This document shows positions 8,454 through 17,370 of a DNA stretch of 64,000 bases, one piece after another. Source of the stretch: Luteolibacter sp. Y139 (lineage in GTDB: Bacteria > Verrucomicrobiota > Verrucomicrobiia > Verrucomicrobiales > Akkermansiaceae). Location of the stretch: the NCBI RefSeq assembly GCF_038066715.1, contig NZ_JBBUKT010000012.1:62001-126000 (forward strand), given 5' to 3'. The position numbers were made by a program, and so were the translations under genes. The notes below the pieces were generated by a model. That model saw only the letters and a list, made by a program, of their open reading frames with translations, did not search any database and was not told the DNA's origin. Every line of letters starts with the position of its first letter. Positions within the stretch are counted from its first letter, which is position 1.

Positions 8454-10061
8454 GTGAAATACCCTCTCCCTTTTTTGGCGGCCTTGGCGTGCGCTCTCCC
8501 GGCGCATGGCCTGATCCTCCGAAGTTATAATTCCGCCCAACATGATCGCTTCTCATCGGGTTTCCCAAACAACCCGGTGATGAACCCGACTTTCATCCAC
8601 AATGCCTCCCGGTTCACCGGAGTGGGCTGGTGGTACATCAGCGGAAATCCGTCGGCGAGCGATGTGCAGTTAACGGCGATCTCGCCCCGGCACATCATCT
8701 CGGTCCGGCACTTGTCCGGTAACTTTACCGGCGGAAACCAGTCCGTCCGCTTCCTGGGTTCCGACAATCAGGTCCAGACCCGGACCATCCTTCCCTTTAC
8801 CAACATCCTGAACGGCACGGATGTCGTGGATCTCTCGGTCGCTGAATTGTCCTCACCGCTTCCCGCCACGGTGGTTCCCATCCGCTATTGCAACAACCAG
8901 ACCGAGGTGCAGCTCACCGGCGACACCATCATGGTGCTCGGCAAACATGGCACCACCGGAACTTCGGCCTGCGGAGGAAAGGGCGTCATCGCGGGTTTCA
9001 CCGACCTGTCCTACACGCCTTACTCCAGTAACACGCGGATGTTCCACTTTGACTACGTGACGGGCCCGGGAGTTGTGGATGATTGTTACTACGGCCCATC
9101 GTCGGGGGATTCCAGCAGCCCGATCTTCGTCGAGTACAACAGTCAACCGGCGCTGGTCGGTGTCGCCACCGTCGTTTCCAATCCCAGCCCCCTCGTCTAT
9201 CAGAGCTATTGCACCTCCGTACAGAGCTACATCGGGCAGCTGGATGCGATCCTGAATCCGGCCGGCTACCGCATGCGGCCGGCCCAATACACGGCGACCG
9301 CCCTGTCGCTCGCCTCGTCAGCTGCTGCCGGCACGGCGCGACAAGGTCACCCGGCCAGCTTCACCTTCACTCTCGGAAACACCGGCGGACAAACCACCGG
9401 AAGCGTCGCCCTCACCCTCGCCTTCAATCCGGCCGAAGCTCCGAACTCGGTGAGTGCCCCCGGCTGGGTCGTCGAGCCGATGGGCGGCGGCGTGTGGTCT
9501 GTCCGCAAGGCCGTCATGTCAGCGGGCAATAGCATCGTGGCCACGGCGAACTGGGCATCGCTGCCCGCCGTGGCATCGCTGGGAGTAAACGTAACCGTGG
9601 AATCCGACACCACGTCCACCACCAGTTCGACTTCGTCCTTCACCGTGCTGCCATCCTACGCCGCGTGGGCCGCGGGTCTGAGCGAGGCTGGCGAAGGCGA
9701 TGATCCCGACGATGACGGGATGGAGAACCTCCTCGAGTATGCCTTCGGCGGAAATGCGGAAAACGGCACGATGGCGCTGCCGGCCGGTCATCCGCTGCGG
9801 CCGGTGCTTTCGGTCGCGGGCGGCAATGTTACCCTGACTTACCCCGAGCGCAGCGATGCCGGAGTACGAGGACTCTCGTACCTCGTGGAGACCGCCACCT
9901 CTCCGGCTTCCCTTCCCGGAGCTACGACCTTGCCAGCCGGAGCCGTATCCTCGACCGCAGCCTATGTGCCGGCCGAAGTTGGCTTCGTGAAGCGCACCAT
10001 CACCTGGCCATCCGATGGTCCACGACGCCATGCGCGAGTGAAGGTGGTGCTTGCGGAGTGA
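8454..10061 (+). CDS. Exported trypsin-like serine protease, second of a tandem pair
   Basis: A 535-residue paralogue of the preceding gene, alike over its whole length and collinear. The proposed triad keeps the same spacing: H86 in SPRHIISVRH, D126 in DVVDLSVAEL and S220 in SGDSSSPIF. The C-terminal module (DDPDDDGMENLLEYAFGG to ARVKVVLAE) is also shared. The GTG at 8454 mirrors the GTG start of the first copy and places the hydrophobic signal peptide (LPFLAALACALPAHG) at the N-terminus; a TTG at 8442 would add four residues. It converges on the next gene with only 3 bases between the stops. Confidence 0.75.
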   Translation: MKYPLPFLAALACALPAHGLILRSYNSAQHDRFSSGFPNNPVMNPTFIHNASRFTGVGWWYISGNPSASDVQLTAISPRHIISVRHLSGNFTGGNQSVRFLGSDNQVQTRTILPFTNILNGTDVVDLSVAELSSPLPATVVPIRYCNNQTEVQLTGDTIMVLGKHGTTGTSACGGKGVIAGFTDLSYTPYSSNTRMFHFDYVTGPGVVDDCYYGPSSGDSSSPIFVEYNSQPALVGVATVVSNPSPLVYQSYCTSVQSYIGQLDAILNPAGYRMRPAQYTATALSLASSAAAGTARQGHPASFTFTLGNTGGQTTGSVALTLAFNPAEAPNSVSAPGWVVEPMGGGVWSVRKAVMSAGNSIVATANWASLPAVASLGVNVTVESDTTSTTSSTSSFTVLPSYAAWAAGLSEAGEGDDPDDDGMENLLEYAFGGNAENGTMALPAGHPLRPVLSVAGGNVTLTYPERSDAGVRGLSYLVETATSPASLPGATTLPAGAVSSTAAYVPAEVGFVKRTITWPSDGPRRHARVKVVLAE

Positions 10062-10064
10062 GGG

Positions 10065-12032
10065 TTATCGCAAGGCGTCCAGCAGCGTCCGGCGGAGAGG
10101 CTCATTCAATCGCCGCTCCAGGACGGTCATGCCACTGCCTTCCGGGTCGCGGCGCATTAGCTCGTCTTTTGCCATCCAGGTCTGCTCTGCCTTTCGGAGG
10201 GCGGGCGTGGCCACGAGCAGGAGGATCGCCGCCGTCGCGGCAGCAGGGAGGATCGCACGGACCAGCAACTGGACGCCCAGGGAGTTTTCGCGAGAGAAGA
10301 ACACGATCACCACCGCCTCCCACAACAGCCATAGCAGGGCAATGCCACCCGCCGCACTGCCGAATAGCAGGAACTTCTCCTGATTCGACGGGAGGTATCG
10401 GACGATTCCCTGCACGGGAATGAACAGCGCCGCGACGATCGCCATGGTCCAGCCCATCCACATGCGATCCGGCCGCAGCGCCAAGAACGCCCCGCGCTTC
10501 GCCCAGCGCCAGCGCGCCACTTGAACGATCATGACGGCTGCAAACACCAAGCCTCCGAGGTCTTGCGAAAGCCACGGCTGCATCAATGGAAGCTGACCAA
10601 AATGGAAATAGGTGAGCCCGATATCGCGGCAACCGAGCGGCGACAGATGCACGATGCCTAGCCACCAGAGGAGCGGGAGACCCACTCCAAGCCCTAACAG
10701 CCACGCGGAATCCGAAACACGCCACAGGGGCATCAACCCCCGCGCCAAGCCACCGGCCAATCTCCGGCGCGATACTTCCATCAAGCATCCGGCGACCATG
10801 AGGAAGAAGGCAAGCACTCCTGCCACTGCGGCAAAGCGGTCAGCGACCGCATACTCCGCCATGCGCCCCGGCTCGATGTCTTCCGGAGCGAATTCATCGG
10901 CAAATCCATCCAGCCAGAGACGGGCGAAGCTGCTCGAGGGGCGCCCGAGCCCGCCTGACGAGCGCGCCTTCTTCGCTGCCGCAAGCAGCTGCTTGTCCGT
11001 ATCGTAAAGCCGCTCCAGCCACTCTGCTTCTGCGGTCACGCCTAGCGCGCGGCATTTGGCAGCCAGCCGGGGTATCACACTTCTTATCAAGCCGACGGAC
11101 ATGTATCCATTGGACGGACTGTCCAAAATCATCATCACGATGTTCCGGAAGTCCTTCATCAGTCGCTCCAACCCTTCCTTGTCGCCCGAAGTCACCAGGC
11201 GATCGGCCCTGACATCGATGGCTCTCAGGATACTGTAGAGATTCACCGAGTCGCCGCCGGCGATCTGGAGTAGCTGCTGCTCCATGTAAGCGCTCACCAG
11301 CGTGTTTTCCCTTCGGAATGACCGGAGCTCGCGGTCCTGGACGACGGCGGCATTTGACCGGCAGAACTCACGCGAAGCCGCATCGCTGAAGTAGTCGAGC
11401 GCCTGCTGGAAACGTGGTTCGTCCGTGACGGTGTGGACGCCGCGAGTGCTACTGATCGATTTCTCCGCGAGCTGGTTGGCGGCGGAGATGCCCCACCAGG
11501 CGTTGTCAGGATCAAGTGCCTGCCACTTGGACCGGTAGTCAGGCGGGAGGATTTCCTTGGGGTGCAGGTAGCTGAACCATCTCGCGTGAAATCGCCCATA
11601 CGCAGGATTGTCCGGAGCTTCTGCCAGCAACGAATCGACCTCGCGGGCCCAGGCTTTCTGATTGGTGTAGTAGATGGTCCGCAACGGCACGTCATCGGCG
11701 GCCGGACCGAGTGCGGCGAGCAAGCGGTCGATATGATTCCCGTCGTAGCCTTGATGATGAACGGGCGTTAGCAACCTGGCCTCCTTCCAGTGGGAAGGAA
11801 TCAGGAAAGCGAGCGCCGCGACCAAGCCAACCACCACCAGACTCGCCAGGAGCGGGAATCGCCACGGCGGGGCCGGCTTCGAGGATGCCAGTCTCGCGAC
11901 GGCGTGTGGGACTTCGCTTTCTCCACCGGCGTGGGCGATCCTGGCGGCAAGCTCATGCCCGGCTGCTTCACGTTCCGGCTCGCCGACAGCCCGTGTCGCC
12001 AAGGAAATGAATCGAGCCGTTTCTTCCGCCAT
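10065..12032 (-). CDS. Multi-pass membrane protein of unknown function
   Basis: A 655-residue protein I do not recognise. The N-terminal 50 residues are polar (MAEETARFISLATRAVGEP) and are followed by a membrane helix near 60-78. A long soluble, probably helical region spans about 85-400 and contains W/Y-rich segments. The C-terminal part has roughly six further hydrophobic helices (about 405-425, 445-465, 495-515, 540-560, 570-590 and 605-625). The layout suggests an extracytoplasmic domain held between membrane segments. No catalytic motif stands out, and neither neighbour gives a functional hint. Confidence 0.6.
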   Translation of the reverse strand: MAEETARFISLATRAVGEPEREAAGHELAARIAHAGGESEVPHAVARLASSKPAPPWRFPLLASLVVVGLVAALAFLIPSHWKEARLLTPVHHQGYDGNHIDRLLAALGPAADDVPLRTIYYTNQKAWAREVDSLLAEAPDNPAYGRFHARWFSYLHPKEILPPDYRSKWQALDPDNAWWGISAANQLAEKSISSTRGVHTVTDEPRFQQALDYFSDAASREFCRSNAAVVQDRELRSFRRENTLVSAYMEQQLLQIAGGDSVNLYSILRAIDVRADRLVTSGDKEGLERLMKDFRNIVMMILDSPSNGYMSVGLIRSVIPRLAAKCRALGVTAEAEWLERLYDTDKQLLAAAKKARSSGGLGRPSSSFARLWLDGFADEFAPEDIEPGRMAEYAVADRFAAVAGVLAFFLMVAGCLMEVSRRRLAGGLARGLMPLWRVSDSAWLLGLGVGLPLLWWLGIVHLSPLGCRDIGLTYFHFGQLPLMQPWLSQDLGGLVFAAVMIVQVARWRWAKRGAFLALRPDRMWMGWTMAIVAALFIPVQGIVRYLPSNQEKFLLFGSAAGGIALLWLLWEAVVIVFFSRENSLGVQLLVRAILPAAATAAILLLVATPALRKAEQTWMAKDELMRRDPEGSGMTVLERRLNEPLRRTLLDALR

Positions 12033-12083
12033 CTCCGCCTCATCTAGCAGATCGCTCTGCCGGATGGAAAGAGATGCATTGCC

Positions 12084-13961
12084 TCACGGCTGGATTTCCA
12101 CGCGGTCGCCGAGTTCGGTGAGGGCGAAAAGCTTCTGGGCATTCCCCTCGGGGACGCGAATGCAACCGTGAGATGCCGGATAACCGGGGACGACGCCTTG
12201 ATGGAAGCCGAAGTCTTCACAGCTCAGGCGCTGGAAGCATGGCATGCTCGCATCGTAGAGCGTGGAGGTCCACGTGCGATACTTGTTGGTAATGGCGAAG
12301 GTGCCGGTGCGGGTGGCGAAGCCCTTGCGGCCGGTAGAGATGGCCGTCTTGAAGAGCTCCAGGCCGGAGGAGTCGTATAATGTCGCGCGCTGGTCGGAGA
12401 GGTCGACGACGATGCGGCGTTGCTCGACCACGGGATCCTTCCCGAGCAGCACGCGCATCATCTTCACGTCACTCTTCCGCGCGGCGATATTGATCGGCCA
12501 CATGTGATTGCGCTTGGTCCAGACGCTGGAGCGCGCACCGGCGGCGAGCAGGGCGCGGGCGGTATCGGCGCAGCCGCTGTCGGCGGCGAGCATGATGGGC
12601 GTGACGTTGGTATCGTTCTTCAGCAGCCAGCGCACGGTGCCACCGCGGACCAGCTTGATGAAGGAGTCCGAGACCTTGGCAGGAAGCGCTGCATTCGGAT
12701 CGATGCCGCGCTTGAGCAGCTCCTTCACAATGCGGGGCTGGCGCAGGACGATGGCGAGATACAGCGGCGACTGGCCTTCGGCGACCGGCTGGTCCGGCCG
12801 CGCGCCATGGGAAAGCAAGCGAACGGCGCTACGCGAGTCTCCCTCGCGGATCGCCAGGCCCAGCGGTGTATCCAGAAACGGCGCGGGCAAGGTGGTCGGC
12901 TGTCCGCCATGCGCGGCAATCACCTCGGCATGGTAGCCGCGGTTCCTACGACAGGCCTCGTAGTAAAGCGATCGACCATCCGCGCCGTAGCAGAGGAAGA
13001 GGTGGAGGAAATCCACGCGATCATCGTCAAGCGCCGCCTCAAGGGGCCGGCGGCCGCGGGCGTCCCGGGTCTCCGGCGAGACGCCGAGCGAAAGCAGCAG
13101 CCGGCAGGCATCGATCTCACGATGGCTGTAGGCTTTCCAAAGGGCATTTCCCCAGGAGCCATCGAGCGGGCGGGCACCGACGGCAGCGAGGGTTTTAGCA
13201 AGGGCGAGGTCGTGGGAATCGATGGCCGTCTCCAGCGGCGTGCGGCCGGAGCGATCGGGTAGATTCGGATCGGAACCGGCCTTCACCAGCGGCGCAGCGA
13301 GGTCGCGCCAGTTTTTCCGGAGGGCGGCGACCAGGGATGATTCGTTCGCGGCATTGACCGCCGCGGCATCCGCGCCGAGCGATAGCAGCTCTTCCATGAG
13401 GTCGCGACGACCGGCCTCGATCGCGACGTGGAGCAGCGGATTTCCGGCGGCATCCTTCTGGTGAGGATCGGCCCCGCCTTCCATGAGACGACGGACGAAG
13501 GCGAGGCGGCCATTGCGGATCGCCCACGGCAGCACCTTGTCACCATCCGGCGTGAGACCTTCCGGCGGAGCACCGGCATCGAGCAGGCGATCCGCCATGG
13601 CGGTCTCGCCCTTGACCACGGAAAGGGAAACGGGCGTGACGCCCGAGGGATTCGCCGTCGTAAGGTCGGCGCCATGCTCGATCAGCTCCCAGGCGATGGC
13701 CGGGTAGCCGCGATCGATGGCGAGGTGGAGCGGTGAATTTCCCGCAGCATCGCGCTGGCCAGAGTAGACCTGCGCCTGGAGGAGAAGCTTGGCGAGGCTG
13801 GTGTCGCCATTCTGCACCGCGGTGAGAAGCGACGCCCCGGAGGCCTCGATATGGCGCTTTTCCAGCTCTCGCATGGCTTCGCGCTGCGGATTCTTGCACG
13901 CCGTCACGGACACCGCGAGCAAGGCGGTGACAGCGATCCGGATGGCGGAGCGGGTTAACAT
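12084..13961 (-). CDS. Ankyrin-repeat lipoprotein with C-terminal L,D-transpeptidase (YkuD) domain
   Basis: A 625-residue predicted lipoprotein. Residues 1-22 form a lipobox signal (LLAVSVTAC, C22). About residues 40-500 hold roughly a dozen ankyrin-type repeats (for example GNSPLHLAIDRGY, GRTPLETAIDSHD, GQSPLYLAIVLRQ). The last 115 residues are a YkuD domain that begins RRIVVDLSDQRATLYD and ends with the catalytic SHGCIRVP motif (H598, C600, R602). YkuD enzymes make 3-3 crosslinks in peptidoglycan or attach proteins to it. The ankyrin array may act as a periplasmic docking scaffold. ATG at 13961 is preferred to 13985 because it places the signal peptide at the N-terminus. Confidence 0.85.
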   Translation of the reverse strand: MLTRSAIRIAVTALLAVSVTACKNPQREAMRELEKRHIEASGASLLTAVQNGDTSLAKLLLQAQVYSGQRDAAGNSPLHLAIDRGYPAIAWELIEHGADLTTANPSGVTPVSLSVVKGETAMADRLLDAGAPPEGLTPDGDKVLPWAIRNGRLAFVRRLMEGGADPHQKDAAGNPLLHVAIEAGRRDLMEELLSLGADAAAVNAANESSLVAALRKNWRDLAAPLVKAGSDPNLPDRSGRTPLETAIDSHDLALAKTLAAVGARPLDGSWGNALWKAYSHREIDACRLLLSLGVSPETRDARGRRPLEAALDDDRVDFLHLFLCYGADGRSLYYEACRRNRGYHAEVIAAHGGQPTTLPAPFLDTPLGLAIREGDSRSAVRLLSHGARPDQPVAEGQSPLYLAIVLRQPRIVKELLKRGIDPNAALPAKVSDSFIKLVRGGTVRWLLKNDTNVTPIMLAADSGCADTARALLAAGARSSVWTKRNHMWPINIAARKSDVKMMRVLLGKDPVVEQRRIVVDLSDQRATLYDSSGLELFKTAISTGRKGFATRTGTFAITNKYRTWTSTLYDASMPCFQRLSCEDFGFHQGVVPGYPASHGCIRVPEGNAQKLFALTELGDRVEIQP

Positions 13962-14073
13962 TGGGCGACCGGAATCACTTAGCACGCGTCGGTTGCGCGG
14001 ACAAGATCCGACGCTAACAGAGATCCAAAATGGATTTCATGCATGCTGCAATTCGGCGAGGCCAGCCCTGACA

Positions 14074-14895
14074 CTAGAAATTCGACCGCATGAACGACTC
14101 CTCCGGCGGAGCGGGTGCCTCGGCGGCGGAATCGACTTCGAGCACGGGGACGAATCCCTCGCCTTCATCCGGGTAGCGAATGGTGCCGGTGAGTTTCATC
14201 CAGGTATTGTCTGCCACCTGCGGAACCCCGTTCTTGAAGCGGACAATGATCGGGATGGCCCGGCTATCGGCGGCACAGCAGGTGATGAAGAGGCGATAGA
14301 GCCGGCGCTGGGTCGGCACGGCGGCCTCGGGGTCCTTGATCACGCGGCCCTCGGTTTCCACCTGCATGCCCTCCACCAGCTCGCGCATCTCGGGATCGCC
14401 GGCGCTGAAGAACAGCTCCATGAGGCCGAAGCTGTGGTAGCCATCGGCGTTCTTCGGATGCTGTGTCGCGATCCGCTCCTTGGTCAGCTTCGGCAGCGAA
14501 GCGCTAAGGACCAGCGAGCTGGCATCGGCGGGGGTGTCCATGAGGCCCTTGCGCGTGAGTGCTCCGATCGAGACGAAGCCATCCTTGGTCCATGCCACAC
14601 CGATGCAAAGCGGCAGCAGCAAGATCAGGAAAGCGGCCACCGGGTGGACATCGGGGCTTTCGTGGTCATGCGTGTCGCCCGGTCCATGATCGTGGCCGCA
14701 GGACGCTTCCTGGGTGGCGGTGAGCAGATTGAAGAGTCCGACCACCGCGAGGCCGAGCCCCCCGATCATCACCAGCGGATGGAAGTCCGGCACGAGATAC
14801 TTCGAGATCCTGCCGCTGACGTGGAAGTAGATCAGCACTCCCGCCCAGACGAGCAGGGCGAGCGAGAAGAGCATGCGCTGGAATTTCGGATTCAC
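14074..14895 (-). CDS. TIGR03943-family membrane protein (YcgQ-like), partner of the permease
   Basis: A 273-residue protein with three or four N-terminal membrane helices within residues 8-110, a short His/Asp-rich stretch between them (CGHDHGPGDTHDHE), and a C-terminal exported domain containing FITCCAADSRAIP. This matches the TIGR03943/DUF1980 family, which is nearly always encoded next to a DUF318-type permease. Here its start overlaps the permease stop by 4 bases. The biochemical role of the pair is not settled; a link to metal ions is often suggested. The His-rich segments in both partners agree with that. Confidence 0.85.
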   Translation of the reverse strand: MNPKFQRMLFSLALLVWAGVLIYFHVSGRISKYLVPDFHPLVMIGGLGLAVVGLFNLLTATQEASCGHDHGPGDTHDHESPDVHPVAAFLILLLPLCIGVAWTKDGFVSIGALTRKGLMDTPADASSLVLSASLPKLTKERIATQHPKNADGYHSFGLMELFFSAGDPEMRELVEGMQVETEGRVIKDPEAAVPTQRRLYRLFITCCAADSRAIPIIVRFKNGVPQVADNTWMKLTGTIRYPDEGEGFVPVLEVDSAAEAPAPPEESFMRSNF

Positions 14896-15965
14896 GGCAA
14901 GTTGGGCGCAGGGGGACTAGCGAGCGTGAAGATGGCGGCTTGCCAGGCGATGGCCGCCGCTCCGATGACGACGAAAAGGCCAAGCGCCAGACACAGGATG
15001 AAGCGCTTTTTCAGCACCGTCTGATACAGGAAGAGCAGCTTCACGTCGAGCATCGGCCCGAAGACCAGGAACGCAAGTTTCGCGCCGTAGGTGAATTTGT
15101 CCAAGGTGGCGGCGATGAACGCGTCCGAGGTGCTGCAGAGGCTGAGGATGAAGGCCAAGGCCATCAGCGCGGCGGGGGCGACGACGTGATTCTTCGCCAA
15201 GGTATCAAGCCAGTCGGCACCGGGCGCGATGCCGGTATTGAAGAGCGCGGTGATCGCGATGCCGATGGTGAAGTAAACGCCGACGTCCACGAAATCGCGC
15301 ATCGCCGAGCGGAAGGCCGCGATCAGGCGGCTATCGTTCTCTTCGTGGTGGTGATGGTCGTGGCCGCAGCCTTCGTCATGATGGTGGTGATCGTGATCAT
15401 GATCATGGCCGCAGCACTCGTGACCGTGGTCATGCGAATGGGAGTGATCGCGATCATCGTCCTTCTGAATGCTCTCCACCAGCCGCTGGCGCAGGAGCTT
15501 CGCCATGGGAATCCGCGCGACGACCACGCCAACCAGGACCGCGACGAGGAAACCAAGGCCGAGGCGCGAGGCCGTCATCACCAGGCTGGCCGAATACGAA
15601 ACGCCCTCGCCGAATGGGATCTCCGGCCCCTTGAAGGCCTTCCACGTGCTCAAGGCCGTGATCGGATTCACGATCGGTGCGGCGAGCATGTAGGTCAGCG
15701 CGCAGGACACCGGCAGGCCCTTCTTCACCAGCCGACGGATCACCGGAACCACCGCGCATTCGCAGACCGGCAGGATCGCGCCTAACAAACCCGCCACCAG
15801 GATGGCCGGGAATTTCCGCTTCGGCAGCAGCCGGTCCATGGTGCCGGCCGGCAGGTAGATATCGATGAAGCCGCTGATCAGCGTGCCGAGCAAGATGAAC
15901 GGCGCGCCCTCGAACAAGATGCTCAGGAAGGCGAAAGCGAAGTCCTGTCGGGAGTCCGGCGACAC
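14892..15965 (-). CDS. DUF318/UPF0718-family permease with His-rich loop
   Basis: A 357-residue inner-membrane permease starting at GTG. It carries the family ILPVCEC motif (C68, C70) and the LAAPIVNPITALSTW segment, with about eight membrane helices. A loop at residues 173-207 contains 17 histidines plus several Cys and Asp residues and very probably binds divalent metal such as zinc or nickel. DUF318 proteins are predicted permeases, some (ArsP) exporting organoarsenicals. The coupled TIGR03943 gene directly follows. I looked for a Zur/Fur-like palindrome upstream (15966-16064) and did not find a convincing one. Confidence 0.85.
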   Translation of the reverse strand: MSPDSRQDFAFAFLSILFEGAPFILLGTLISGFIDIYLPAGTMDRLLPKRKFPAILVAGLLGAILPVCECAVVPVIRRLVKKGLPVSCALTYMLAAPIVNPITALSTWKAFKGPEIPFGEGVSYSASLVMTASRLGLGFLVAVLVGVVVARIPMAKLLRQRLVESIQKDDDRDHSHSHDHGHECCGHDHDHDHHHHDEGCGHDHHHHEENDSRLIAAFRSAMRDFVDVGVYFTIGIAITALFNTGIAPGADWLDTLAKNHVVAPAALMALAFILSLCSTSDAFIAATLDKFTYGAKLAFLVFGPMLDVKLLFLYQTVLKKRFILCLALGLFVVIGAAAIAWQAAIFTLASPPAPNLP

Positions 15966-16064
15966 GTCCGGAGGAAAGGTGCCGGAAGAGAGGCTGTCAA
16001 ACCCGCGACACGATCGATTGGCTGCTTGTGACGAATCGACGGAAACTTATCCTGTTGGAAGCAG

Positions 16065-16568
16065 ATGAATGACGATCTCGACCCGCTCTGGGAACTCGTT
16101 ACCCGTCAGTTCCATGGGCCGGAATATTCGGTCCACGGACCGGACCACTGGCGGCGCGTCGAGCGCAATGGCCTCCTGCTCGCCACTCGCACGGGCGCCG
16201 ATATCAGGGTCGTCCGTTTGTTCGCTCTCTTTCACGACAGCCGCCGGGAAAATGACTGGGAGGATCCCGGCCATGGGGCGCGGGGTGCCGAGTTTGCTGC
16301 GAGTCTTCGCGGAAGCGCCTACGAGCTCGATAACGAGCGCTTCGAACTGCTCCGCCATGCCTGCGAGTGGCATACCGAGGGCGAGTTTCACGAGAATACG
16401 ACCATCGCGACCTGTTGGGATGCCGACCGGCTCGATCTCGGCAGAGTCGGCATCGTTCCGGACCCGGCCTACATGAGCACGGAATTCGGGCGCGAAATTG
16501 CGGCCCACGGATCGATCCAGCCTTATCTCGACGCCGTCATGAGTCCCGGACGGGTGGAACTTTCGTAG
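16065..16568 (+). CDS. HD-domain phosphohydrolase
   Basis: A 167-residue protein with the HD metal-binding signature: H28 in VHGPDHW, H57-D58 in LFHDSRR, and D119 in CWDADRLDL. HD enzymes are metal-dependent phosphohydrolases acting on nucleotides or signalling nucleotides; this small stand-alone form has no defined substrate. Length and motif spacing fit small HD proteins and argue against a truncated fragment. It is divergent from the permease operon and precedes the exporter operon by 45 bases, so it may be co-transcribed with it. Confidence 0.8.
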   Translation: MNDDLDPLWELVTRQFHGPEYSVHGPDHWRRVERNGLLLATRTGADIRVVRLFALFHDSRRENDWEDPGHGARGAEFAASLRGSAYELDNERFELLRHACEWHTEGEFHENTTIATCWDADRLDLGRVGIVPDPAYMSTEFGREIAAHGSIQPYLDAVMSPGRVELS

Positions 16569-16613
16569 CACCTCCTGTCATCTCAAACGGTTGCCACGCG
16601 AGTCATCCCGGCT

Positions 16614-17351
16614 ATGGTCGCGCCGCTGATGAGCGTCCCGATTTCCACCGGTGTGGTGTTTCAAGCGCAGAAGTTGCGCAAGGTCTATCACACCGGTGAG
16701 CTCGATGTGGTCGCGCTCCATGGTGTGGATCTCGAAATGAGCGCGGGCGAGCTGGTCTGCTTGTTGGGCGCTTCCGGCAGCGGGAAATCGACGCTGCTCA
16801 ATATCCTCGGCGGCCTCGATGTGCCCACCTCCGGTCACTTGGTCTACAAGGGCTGGCCGCTTGATGGCGCGGACGAGAACATCCTCACCTCCTTCCGCCG
16901 CAACTGCGTCGGCTTCGTCTTCCAATTCTACAATCTCATCCCGAGCCTCACCGCGCGGGAGAACGTGGCGCTCATCACCGATATCTCCGCCGACCCTATG
17001 ACGCCGGAAGACGCGCTGGAAATGGTGGGCCTCGGCAAGCGGATGGACCACTTCCCGTCGCAGCTATCCGGTGGCGAGCAGCAGCGCGTCGCGATCGCGC
17101 GCGCCATCGCCAAGCGGCCGGAGGTCCTGCTCTGCGACGAGCCGACCGGCGCGCTCGACGTGACCACCGGCATCACGGTGTTAGAAGCGGTGGAGCGCAT
17201 CAACCGCGAGCTCGGCACGCTGACCGTGGTGATCACGCACAATGCCGCGATGGCGGAAATGGCGGACCGGGTGCTGCATCTTTCCGACGGCAAGATCGTC
17301 AGCGAAGAGCGCAATGCGGTGAGGCTTCCGGCGAAGGAACTGAAGTGGTGA
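16614..17351 (+). CDS. ABC transporter ATP-binding protein, LolD/MacB type
   Basis: A 245-residue ATPase with Walker A (residues 52-60, GASGSGKST), Q-loop ([12 protein letters not shown]), signature LSGGEQQR (151-158), Walker B ending D175-E176 ([11 protein letters not shown]) and switch H209 (VITHN). The FQxYNLxPxLTxxENV pattern is characteristic of the LolD/MacB/FtsE group, which pairs with FtsX-like permeases. Start may be ATG 16614 or ATG 16629. It is followed after 19 bases by the permease and then by a periplasmic adaptor, making a complete three-part exporter operon. Confidence 0.92.
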   Translation: MVAPLMSVPISTGVVFQAQKLRKVYHTGELDVVALHGVDLEMSAGELVCLLGASGSGKSTLLNILGGLDVPTSGHLVYKGWPLDGADENILTSFRRNCVGFVFQFYNLIPSLTARENVALITDISADPMTPEDALEMVGLGKRMDHFPSQLSGGEQQRVAIARAIAKRPEVLLCDEPTGALDVTTGITVLEAVERINRELGTLTVVITHNAAMAEMADRVLHLSDGKIVSEERNAVRLPAKELKW

Positions 17352-17370
17352 ACGAAGGGCCGAGTGATTC

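Noticed and set aside
14755-14770. CCCCCCC-GATC near a C-run box pattern
   Set aside because: It is coding sequence for a Gly/Leu membrane helix in the TIGR03943 gene, with no G-run half.
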